Source of the DNA: Sycon ciliatum | Taxonomy: Eukaryota > Porifera > Calcarea > Leucosolenida > Sycettidae | Length of the DNA stretch: 64,000 nt | Direction: 5' to 3' | Assembly (NCBI RefSeq): GCF_964019385.1 | Contig: NC_088643.1 | Span: forward strand, 72,448,874-72,512,873 | Shown: positions 1 to 8,188 of the stretch, piece after piece | Numbering within the stretch: the stretch's first letter is position 1 | How the letters are laid out: the number at the start of each line of letters is the position of its first letter | Notes under the pieces: generated by a model | Database searches by the model: none | The model's input: the letters and a program-made list of their open reading frames with translations, nothing else | What the model was told of the DNA's origin: nothing | Position numbers and translations under genes: made by a program

Positions 1-446
1 ACGCCGGCTTACGGCCAGTTCACTCACAACACCACAGAGCTTCCAAGGAAATTAGTTATTCTTCTAGATGGAAAATGAGAAACGTCTGTTATCACCACAA
101 GTTGGAACTAACTCCACGCCAAGATCAAACGGAAGCTAAGCCAGAAAAAGAACCATGGCCAGCTTGCCAAAAGTAACGCGTAGCAAGCGTGCACGCAAGC
201 ACACTCCATACATAAGTCAGGATGCACACAAAAGCTACAAACTCGGAATAAGGGCAGCGCAGACCGCAACTAGAAGATTGACCGCTGACAGGTCAATCAG
301 TGAATGGAAAAGCATGCACCACCGCGCAGACGCGCACTCACTAACCTACAATCAATACACGGAAAATGGCATCACGCCAAGCAGAGCATGCACAAGTAAC
401 AATACAGTTCCAGCCAGTGGCTGCCACGTTACCATAAACTACAACA
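1..446 (-). repeat. 3' LTR (left copy, truncated by window edge)
   Basis: This is the left long terminal repeat of the element. It matches 4853-5298 base for base. By comparison with the right copy, 20 bp are missing beyond the window start. On the plus strand it ends in ctacaaca at 446, and the purine tract follows at once. Confidence 0.95.
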
Positions 447-457
447 TCTCCCTCCCT
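447..457 (-). other. Polypurine tract of the LTR element
   Basis: On the minus strand this reads AGGGAGGGAGA directly before the 3' LTR. That is the expected place and composition for the primer of plus-strand DNA synthesis. Confidence 0.75.
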
Positions 458-561
458 GGTAACATCACCTTAAAAAGACAATAATAGGCAAGCACATCGA
501 AAGAAGCAAAGAGAAACGAAAGGACATGAAAGTTCTGCGAACCATCACCAGCTACTAGTTC

Positions 562-3500
562 TCAGTCGTATCTCACTGGAGCCCTGATACCAGCTCTGTT
601 CCGGAGCACATATCTTGGCTCTTCAGCTCTAGGCACACCTGCGACTAGCTCACCGGGCTCTAGCCGCATCGGGTAACCACCGTCATCCTCGCTCGCATCA
701 TCTGGCTGAGGCGGCTCAGGCAGGTCTACAGTAGGATTGGCTGCGGCACGCTTCAGCAGCTCTACGTTGACGATCTTCTCCACCCTGGGGTCTTCCACTT
801 TCTGAACGACTACAGTCGACTCCGACAACACCTTCTTGACTCTCCAGCCAAGCTGAAACTTCGGGAGGCGTTTCTGCGCGCGGCTGGTCATCTTCATCAT
901 CACCACGTCACCAGGCCCGTAACAGCAACTTGCTTTGTCGGCGTCTTCTTGGGAATCAGCTGACGCCATTTCTTCATCGATCAAATCACGAATGGCAGCT
1001 GCTTGACGCTGCAGCTCAGCCGTCCATGCTGGCAAGGTGTACAGGGGCTGTTGGGCCTCTACAACAAGACCACGGGGCTGCCAACCAGTCATCGCTAGCT
1101 GAGGCGAAACTCCCGTTGCTCCATGCGGTCGGACGCGATAGAAGTACAGCAGCATTGACAGGTCGGTCTTCCAGTCGTTGGACTGCGAGTGTACTTTGCG
1201 AATCAGAGTCAACAGGGTCCGGTTGAATCTCTCCACGCTTCCTTGTGACTGAGGGTGTCGCACTGCACCGTGCTTGACTTCCACTCCAAACGCCAAGTAC
1301 AAGGCGTCCATGACAGCATTGACGAACTCTGTTCCGTTGTCTGATCTGACCACCTCCGGCGGACCCCATCGGCAGCACACAGACACAAACGCCTCGGCAA
1401 CTGACTTAGCGTCATGGTGCTTCAAAGGTATCACCTCCACATAGCGCGTGAACATATCCGTACACACCAAGACGCAATGGAACCCAGCTCGGCTCGGTCC
1501 TAGCTCCAAGGTATCAATCGCCACAACTTGCCATGGGCGCGCCGGCACTTCGGGACGTGTCGGCGAAGCATGACCACCAGCAGCAGGGTTTGCAGCGGCA
1601 CAACTGTCGCAAAGACCGACGAACTCCTGGCACTTCCTTGCCATCCCAGGAAGGTAGCACTGCTGACGCATCATCTCATGGACCACCTCCCATGATCCGT
1701 GGCCAGTGTTCTCATGGGCGATTCGGAGGGCATCTTGCTCTAGCAAGCTCGGAATCACGGGCACCTCGCATGCTTCATTGGCAGGCGGCAACTTGATTGA
1801 CCGATACAGCACGCCATCCCGCACTCTCAGCTGTGGTGCCACCTTCTGAAACTGCTTCGCCCTAACTGTCTGCATACCGTTGACATCCTCCACCGTCTGC
1901 TGGATGGCAGTATCTGCTCCCTGCTGGTCCCGGATGATGTCGAAGGCAAGTGGGGCAGAACTGTGGACACCTGCACACGCACTGCTCTGGGTCGCCGCCG
2001 CAACCACCGGTGACTCGGGCATCTTGAGCCAGGATGCCGGCACACGGGTCAGACGGTCAGCCAGGTTTTTCTGTGAAGGCACCCACTCGACAGATATCTT
2101 CAACTTGTAAACCTCGACCAAGTCGTCAATCAGCTGCAATCTACGCTCTACAAGAGCTCTGTAGAGGCCATTCACCTTCACTCGCTGGATGTTGCCCAAG
2201 AGAGACTTTAGCCATCCATGCACCGTCTTCGAATCGGTCATGACTCGAACGTTGGCCACTCTGTGATCCACGACAGCAGACAAGCCACGAAGGACGGCGT
2301 CTAACTCGGCAACGTTGATGTGCCGCTTGTCTGACTTAGGCCTGAGCCAACAGTGATCCTCAATCACGGAGCCATCTTCGCTGATGACAACACCTAGCGC
2401 CAGGTTGGATGCATCGCACCATAGGGACACGCCACCAGTCGACTTGACTGTCCACTTGCCGTTGACGGGATCCTCTCGTGAAACTTGATCCTCCACCGCA
2501 CGACACAACTTCTCGAGCGCAGCTGAGACAGGCTTATCCCAAACCGCAGCATCTTCACAGCTCACTCGCTTGATGTAGCTACAGCACGGTCGCAGCCACG
2601 ATGCAACAGGGTAATGACTCGTCAATCGACCGCACCAGGAGAACACTTCTCGCTTCGTCGGCTGCTCTGGCAACGTCAGATCCATGCCATCACGGCGACG
2701 CCACATCACGTCTTCACTCGACGTAGCAACCGATAGTTGCATGCCAAGCACCCTTGCGCCGGCAAGTACCTCTGGTGGCTTCGTCGGTAATCCGTACCGA
2801 CTCAGCGCCGCAGTCACCTCCGGAAGTTGTTCGGACGGAGCAACGACATCGTCGACATAGTTGTCTGCATCAGGAAAGTCGCACAGCGCAAACTTCACGA
2901 TGGCGTCCATGACTTTCGGAGCTATGCTGAGACCAAATGCCATTCGTTCCATGACATACGTGACTCCATTGAATACCACGGTCTGATACCGAACGAGGCT
3001 GGGGTCGACGTGAACTTGTAAAAACGCCTTCTTGATATCGACGACTACCTGGTCACCGCCACGGCGTCTCCACTCCCTGATCTTCTGGTCGCATGCAGGC
3101 GCGTCGCCTCCAGGATGGGAAAGAATCGCCTCATTCAAACGACGGTAGTCTAAGCAGGGACGTACAGGCGTAGACGCCTTGTGTCCTTGACACACAGCCA
3201 TTAGAGGGAGGATCGCACCTGACTTGCCGTGTCGATCTGGATCATGGGGCACCATCCAACCATGGTCGATCCACGACTGCACCTCCTTCTGGTACTGTTG
3301 CTCCTGCTCTGCAGAGAGCTTCTTCCGTGAGTACTGTGTCACTCCGGAGCCAATGCTATCAGTCGGCTCTACACCACCTCCCCAGACCCAGGCGACGGTC
3401 CACGACTTTGCACTATTGTCCCAGCGCACCTTGAAGTCGGCTGAACTGAGGGTGACACCATCCGAATCTCGCTCAACAGAGATGTGCCTCGAGAGCTTCT

Positions 3501-4755
3501 GCTTCGGCGCTCGTTCAGCATGGCCAGCTGCGGCAGCCGCTACATCGGGCCCTTTTCCGAACCGAATAGCACTCGCCGAGCCATTCTGGTAGCGTATCTC
3601 AAGACCACCAGCCGCGCTGGCAACGTCATTGCCAAGAATCAGGTCAGCATCCACTCCCTCATGCTTTGAAACTACCAGGAAGTCCACGCACAGTTCCGGA
3701 AGCTGAACTATATCATCATGTTGCTGGACAGTCGCAGCAACAGATCCAACTGACTCCAGGGACGTGCCGTCGATGCCGACCACCCAGTCAGTTGTCGATT
3801 CCACCTGATCAGCCAGGCCCACGGCAGTTACTACACTCTCTTTCATCAGAGATCGCGTGCATCCAGTATCCACAACCGCTGCGACTGATATCCAAGAGTC
3901 ATCATGGCCCTTAACACACACATCAACTTTCAGCAGCTTAGAGCTCTGCCCACCAGTTGATATTGGGATTCCGTCAGCATCAGTAGACACTCCAGCCTGA
4001 CAATGCCCAGCACTCACAGCCACTGAAGCAGACTCAGTCTTGGCCTTTGGACAATTTCGCCTGATGTGGCCATACTCTTTGCAAGAGTAACACTGTGGCC
4101 CTCGTGACTTGCCAGTGGTGTGGCTGTTGCCCTTGGCCTTAGGGCAATTCCTTCTTACATGACCAGGCTCCTTACATGAATAGCACCTGACAGCTGCAGC
4201 CACGGACTTCCCTCCACTGACACTTATAGTATCATCGACGGACATAGCCCTGACACGTTTGATCATATCGGTAAGAGTCATGCTACCGCTAGAGCACTGG
4301 ATTCTCACCTCTCTGGCGAAGTCTCTGGGCAAGCCCCCAACAAACTGTTCTAACAGCATCGGATCTTTGTCGTCCGCAATGTTGTGACCAGAGCTCTTCA
4401 ACAGCCTCTTTAGCTCCGCCGCATACTCGTCTACTGACTCTGTGGATCCCATGGAACGCGCTTTGAACAAGCGGTAACACTCCGCAGCAGAAGGAGCAAA
4501 GGCTTCAGTCAACACCTTCTTCACCTCGTCAGGTTTCTCCTTGTCCGAGTCGGGCATGGCGTTGAATACAGTATACGCAGCCTTATCCAAGAGCAACGGC
4601 AAGTTTGCCATCTGCTCTTTGCCCGTATCCCACTTGTGGGATTTCGCCAGGATCATAAACTTTGACCAGAATACATCTAGGTCGTCACCTCGCCCTCGGT
4701 ACGGACGCATAAATCCATCCAACTTCACAGACATTTTATTCTCATGAACAAACAC
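562..4755 (-). CDS. Retrotransposon Gag-Pol polyprotein (1397 aa, intact)
   Basis: A single open frame for copying and inserting the element. Domains by approximate residue: gag-like region 10-185; two CCHC zinc knuckles (CYSCKEPGHVRRNC at 191-204 and a near copy at 222-235); aspartic protease with VVDTGC (DTG 296-298); reverse transcriptase with LDYRRLN (535-541), VVDIKKAF (571-578) and catalytic YVDD (633-636); RNase H with acidic residues in LWCDAS (781), AEL (818), TDS (841) and LAD (900); integrase with an HHCC zinc-binding region (H1014, H1019, C1050, C1053) and DDE residues D1081, D1139 and E1175. No stop or frameshift interrupts it, so the copy may be able to move. The start at 4755 has a second methionine seven codons on; which is used is not clear. 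There is no env-like frame downstream. Confidence 0.93.
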   Translation of the reverse strand: MFVHENKMSVKLDGFMRPYRGRGDDLDVFWSKFMILAKSHKWDTGKEQMANLPLLLDKAAYTVFNAMPDSDKEKPDEVKKVLTEAFAPSAAECYRLFKARSMGSTESVDEYAAELKRLLKSSGHNIADDKDPMLLEQFVGGLPRDFAREVRIQCSSGSMTLTDMIKRVRAMSVDDTISVSGGKSVAAAVRCYSCKEPGHVRRNCPKAKGNSHTTGKSRGPQCYSCKEYGHIRRNCPKAKTESASVAVSAGHCQAGVSTDADGIPISTGGQSSKLLKVDVCVKGHDDSWISVAAVVDTGCTRSLMKESVVTAVGLADQVESTTDWVVGIDGTSLESVGSVAATVQQHDDIVQLPELCVDFLVVSKHEGVDADLILGNDVASAAGGLEIRYQNGSASAIRFGKGPDVAAAAAGHAERAPKQKLSRHISVERDSDGVTLSSADFKVRWDNSAKSWTVAWVWGGGVEPTDSIGSGVTQYSRKKLSAEQEQQYQKEVQSWIDHGWMVPHDPDRHGKSGAILPLMAVCQGHKASTPVRPCLDYRRLNEAILSHPGGDAPACDQKIREWRRRGGDQVVVDIKKAFLQVHVDPSLVRYQTVVFNGVTYVMERMAFGLSIAPKVMDAIVKFALCDFPDADNYVDDVVAPSEQLPEVTAALSRYGLPTKPPEVLAGARVLGMQLSVATSSEDVMWRRRDGMDLTLPEQPTKREVFSWCGRLTSHYPVASWLRPCCSYIKRVSCEDAAVWDKPVSAALEKLCRAVEDQVSREDPVNGKWTVKSTGGVSLWCDASNLALGVVISEDGSVIEDHCWLRPKSDKRHINVAELDAVLRGLSAVVDHRVANVRVMTDSKTVHGWLKSLLGNIQRVKVNGLYRALVERRLQLIDDLVEVYKLKISVEWVPSQKNLADRLTRVPASWLKMPESPVVAAATQSSACAGVHSSAPLAFDIIRDQQGADTAIQQTVEDVNGMQTVRAKQFQKVAPQLRVRDGVLYRSIKLPPANEACEVPVIPSLLEQDALRIAHENTGHGSWEVVHEMMRQQCYLPGMARKCQEFVGLCDSCAAANPAAGGHASPTRPEVPARPWQVVAIDTLELGPSRAGFHCVLVCTDMFTRYVEVIPLKHHDAKSVAEAFVSVCCRWGPPEVVRSDNGTEFVNAVMDALYLAFGVEVKHGAVRHPQSQGSVERFNRTLLTLIRKVHSQSNDWKTDLSMLLYFYRVRPHGATGVSPQLAMTGWQPRGLVVEAQQPLYTLPAWTAELQRQAAAIRDLIDEEMASADSQEDADKASCCYGPGDVVMMKMTSRAQKRLPKFQLGWRVKKVLSESTVVVQKVEDPRVEKIVNVELLKRAAANPTVDLPEPPQPDDASEDDGGYPMRLEPGELVAGVPRAEEPRYVLRNRAGIRAPVRYD

Positions 4756-4809
4756 TAAGACTTTCTATTTCCTTCCGACTCCACAAAAGTCCTACTCTGC
4801 AACACGTTG

Positions 4810-4827
4810 TCCCGGGTTTCGGCACCA
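4810..4827 (-). other. Primer-binding site complementary to tRNA-Phe
   Basis: The plus strand here reads TCCCGGGTTTCGGCACCA. This equals the last 15 nt of the tRNA-Phe gene at 7763-7835 plus the added CCA, an 18-nt perfect match. On the minus strand it sits 5 nt after the end of the 5' LTR, where minus-strand DNA synthesis should start. Confidence 0.9.
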
Positions 4828-4832
4828 AAAGC

Positions 4833-5298
4833 TGTTGGAGAACATGCACTCCACGCCGGCTTACGGCCAGTTCACTCACAACACCACAGAGCTTCCAAGG
4901 AAATTAGTTATTCTTCTAGATGGAAAATGAGAAACGTCTGTTATCACCACAAGTTGGAACTAACTCCACGCCAAGATCAAACGGAAGCTAAGCCAGAAAA
5001 AGAACCATGGCCAGCTTGCCAAAAGTAACGCGTAGCAAGCGTGCACGCAAGCACACTCCATACATAAGTCAGGATGCACACAAAAGCTACAAACTCGGAA
5101 TAAGGGCAGCGCAGACCGCAACTAGAAGATTGACCGCTGACAGGTCAATCAGTGAATGGAAAAGCATGCACCACCGCGCAGACGCGCACTCACTAACCTA
5201 CAATCAATACACGGAAAATGGCATCACGCCAAGCAGAGCATGCACAAGTAACAATACAGTTCCAGCCAGTGGCTGCCACGTTACCATAAACTACAACA
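4833..5298 (-). repeat. 5' LTR (right copy, complete, 466 bp)
   Basis: A complete LTR that starts TGTTGTAG and ends CTCCAACA on the minus strand. It should hold the promoter for the element. No clear TATA box or AATAAA signal was found by eye. A plus-strand (antisense) open frame of about 97 codons runs through both LTR copies; I do not call it a gene. Confidence 0.93.
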
Positions 5299-5801
5299 TG
5301 TGCTGCATAATATTATACAGATAGCGAAATTGGTGTGGCATATAACATATACATGACTGTATATTTACCCACGGGCCAAGCGTGGGACATTCACGGATGC
5401 ACACACACACACACACACCACACCACACACATGGCCTGCAGCAAATAACATTTCATAGCTACAAGACCTTCAAAGAAAGTCATGGTGTCAAGAAGATAGA
5501 CACGTACAAGGATAATTGTAAAGTATAAATTATATTATACATGTACATGTAGCAGGGATATTCTCAGAGAGTCAAACTACCGGATGAAATGGCAAACGAA
5601 AGTCTCAACTTCAGAGAGTAGAGTAGAGAGTAGAGTGGGTGGGTGTGCAGACCAGCGAAGGTCATAACAAATTGATAATAACGTGTAACCAATGCCGGCA
5701 ATGGATAATGTGTGAGCGACCAAAGAGGCGTACATAGCATTACCTGTACCACCATAAACACACCTTGACCTTGCCCATTGCGTAGCAATGATACCGCATT
5801 G
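5299..5801. other. Intergenic, short CA repeat, no gene seen
   Basis: Sequence to the right of the LTR element. It holds a short CA tract at about 5400-5431 and a GTAGA/GAGTA-rich stretch near 5615-5645. No coding or RNA gene was recognised. Confidence 0.5.
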
Positions 5802-6440
5802 TTATTTCTCCAGTCCACGACAGAATGACTGATGGCGTTTCAGGTCGCCGCTTCGACGGAACATGCGGCCGCAGGCGCAACCGTAGCCAGCAGCAGAGGG
5901 TGCCTTGTGTGGTCGATGGGCAATGGCACGCCACTCCGGATGGTTCTGGGCTGCATCGTACCATCCACATGTTGGTACCGGTGGCTCAACCGGCTCAAAG
6001 TCATGCATAACAACGTCCCTCCACCTCTTGCGTGGATCACGCGCGGGGCGCGGGGCAGGCAGTTCACCGAAGAGAACACACTTCGGCAACCGGTGATCTT
6101 CCCTCCGTGCCACGTGTCCAAGCCAGCGCAAACGTCATTCCCGTATGATGTGACCAATGTCCTCAGGCACTCCAAGGGCCTTTGCAAGGGCTGAGGACGT
6201 TGCGTGGGTCTCCCATTGCTGCCGTCGCGACACTCCAACGATAGATCTGACACATTGATGGTGGAAAAGGTTGAGGTGTCGTAGGTCCGGAGCCTTCGTT
6301 GTCCAGGTTGAGGCGCCGTACAGGAGGGTAGAGAGCACCACGGCAACATACACGCGACGACGACACTGCAAACTCAGTGACCGGTTCTCGGATACGGCTT
6401 GCTTCAATTGCAAGGAACTAAATACGGCAAGCAAATCGAG
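5802..6440 (-). pseudogene. C-terminal fragment of a LINE reverse transcriptase
   Basis: The minus strand encodes the tail of a non-LTR retrotransposon protein. Motifs in order are VVLSTLLYGASTW, LNLFHHQCVRSIVG, LRWLGHVARR, RKRWRDVV and a final Cys/His cluster (CACGRMFRRSGDLKRH followed by a Cys) that looks like a C2HC finger. This order (end of RT domain, RLRWLGHVAR block, RWRD, terminal finger) is typical of many invertebrate LINEs. The frame is broken by one in-frame TGA (complement of 6135-6137) where related proteins have Arg, which fits a CGA to TGA change. The 5' part of the element is missing, as is usual for LINE insertions. Confidence 0.85.
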
Positions 6441-7762
6441 GGACATTAGGTGCAAACCTCGTTGTTCTAGTTGTCTAGACTGCACGGGGTCTTGAAAATA
6501 CTGAGCCTCCACGTTGTATCTGTGTGGCATGTGGCATCCGTTGATCTCGTTTGAGTAGTAGTAGGCATGCACTGCATTATGTTTTGATGAAAGGTTCGAT
6601 AGCTGATGAATGGATTTATCATTTGGCTTCCTGTGTGGGTATTGCTTCTGTGGATTGGTTTGGAGCAATGTTCAGATAGTCCAGGCATCAGGCAAATTTA
6701 TAATGGCGGTCCAAGCTAGTTGAATATCCGGATCACTTTTTCTCATCTGGTCTACACTCCATCCGCTTGCATCCGTAAGCAATGCAAACGCATTGTCCCT
6801 TGCACAGGCACGTGACTCCTGCAGGCAATTTTGGGAGAGCGTAAAGTGGCAGGACGGATATTCCCGTGAAGTTACAACATGATCTGAGTATAATCGTAGG
6901 ACATCAAGTCTTGACACTACTTGTGACATGATCAATTCTGCTATGCTCAATAATGCAGACTAGCAATAAGAGGCATTTGTCAGATACTAGTAACCATGAG
7001 GTACTGAGACGATTCTCTTTAGCAAACCACCCACTCCGCTATAAATGCTCAAATAATCTGTCATCTGCCTGCTCCAACTTGACTGTCCTCTTGACAAGTG
7101 AAAATCGCTGGCGTTGTCTGGGCCATAAAACCATTATTGGCATTAGTCCAACGCCTCCCTTGCTCCTCATCTCTGCATCTCGTAACGATAGGTCTGGCAC
7201 ATCGAAATCTAAAACTAAAATACTTGGAGCTCTTATTTGTTCAAGCTATATTTTCAGAGCCAGGAAGTTGCAAATGGCAAGAAACCCAGCTTCTCTTCAC
7301 CATTGGTATCACGAGCTATGATCATTATCAGTGAGCAACGTTACTAGAGGAAAGTCGCTGGAGTGAACAGAAAGCTTTCCAAGCAGCAACGTTTCTTTCT
7401 CAGCAAGAACAAATAAAAATGAAAGAAGCAACACCAAGGATTTGTCTATCCCGGTATAGGTACCCGGGTGTGTGTAGCCTCTGGCATGGCAAGGTTCTGC
7501 CACAGATTTCCAGTACAACGGCCACGGACAAGTGTCCCACTGAGATGCGGTCGCTCGCCCGGACCGCTCCGACGCGGACACCTGCGAAGAGCAGCCTGTG
7601 ACGTTTATTTTTTTATGACAGAAAACTGCAAAAATAGTTGGGCTTGTCCCTTTAGTCCTACCTATCATGTCAGCTGTTAGCTAGCTGTTCCGCAATCCGC
7701 ATGCAGTTGATCTACGTAGATCTACGCGCAGTGACATGGACAAAACAAAACAAAAAAAGAAA
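6441..7762. other. Intergenic, no gene recognised
   Basis: Short open frames on both strands here carry no motif I recognise and no consistent exon structure. An A-rich run at about 7741-7760 precedes the tRNA on this strand and acts as its terminator on the other. Confidence 0.4.
7751..7762 (-). terminator. RNA polymerase III T-run after tRNA-Phe
   Basis: On the minus strand a run of seven Ts follows the tRNA 3' end within about 12 nt, the usual stop signal for Pol III. Confidence 0.8.
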
Positions 7763-7779
7763 TGCCGAAACCCGGGATT

Positions 7780-7829
<50 letters not shown>

Positions 7830-7835
7830 TTCGGC
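7763..7835 (-). tRNA. tRNA-Phe(GAA): tRNA-Phe, anticodon GAA
   Basis: A 73-nt cloverleaf on the minus strand. The acceptor stem is GCCGAAA/TTTCGGC with discriminator A. The A box is TAGCTCAGTTGG, the anticodon arm TCAGA-CTGAAGA-TCTGA (anticodon GAA), and the T arm/B box CTGGTTCAATCCCGG. There is no intron. Minus-strand transcription runs into TTTCTTTTTTTG (7751-7762), a Pol III terminator. The mature 3' end is complementary to the primer-binding site of the LTR element at the left end of the window. Confidence 0.97.
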
Positions 7836-8188
7836 CACAATACTTTACCAATAGTAGACAGTATTTTCACTGGCATCCTTGCCTCCGATCCTGTGGCTTC
7901 GGTTTTGACTTTTGAATTACTGTACATGTAGATCTACATGACTTTGTACTTGTTGTATTCAAAACCTGCTGATAGTTCATGATGACCTGATGCCAGTGTC
8001 CCAGTGATAGAGGAACTAACTATTTCCTTGTGTAAACAGCTAAACACACTGGACTATGCGATGATACATGTAACAACGTTATGATGGTCTGTTAGTACTT
8101 GTATTTGAAGCAGTTGCTTTAGAAGACGAGCTCGACAGTTTTGGACTGTAGTTTGCAGTTGACTTCACAATTCAACCATCATCAAATC

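Larger units (their letters stand above)
1..5298 (-). mobile_element. Young LTR retrotransposon, Ty3/gypsy-like, nearly complete
   Basis: The element lies on the minus strand. Its 3' LTR is on the left (1-446, cut by the window edge) and its 5' LTR on the right (4833-5298). The internal part (447-4832) holds one 1397-codon gag-pol frame, a primer-binding site at 4810-4827 and a purine tract at 447-457. Position n in the left LTR matches n+4852 in the right LTR with no mismatch or gap that I can see over 446 bp, so the insertion is very recent. The LTR ends are TGTTG...CAACA, a 5-bp inverted terminal repeat. The bases right of the element (5299-5303, tgtgc) would be the target duplication; its partner lies outside the window. 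The domain order PR-RT-RH-IN fits Ty3/gypsy. The single fused frame also occurs in other LTR groups, so the clade is inference. Confidence 0.93.

Noticed and set aside
155-484. Antisense open frame of about 109 codons in the LTR, repeated at 5007-5324
   Set aside because: It lies against the direction of the element, ends differently in the two copies only because it runs into different flanks, and has no known motif. Identity of the copies follows from LTR identity, not coding constraint.
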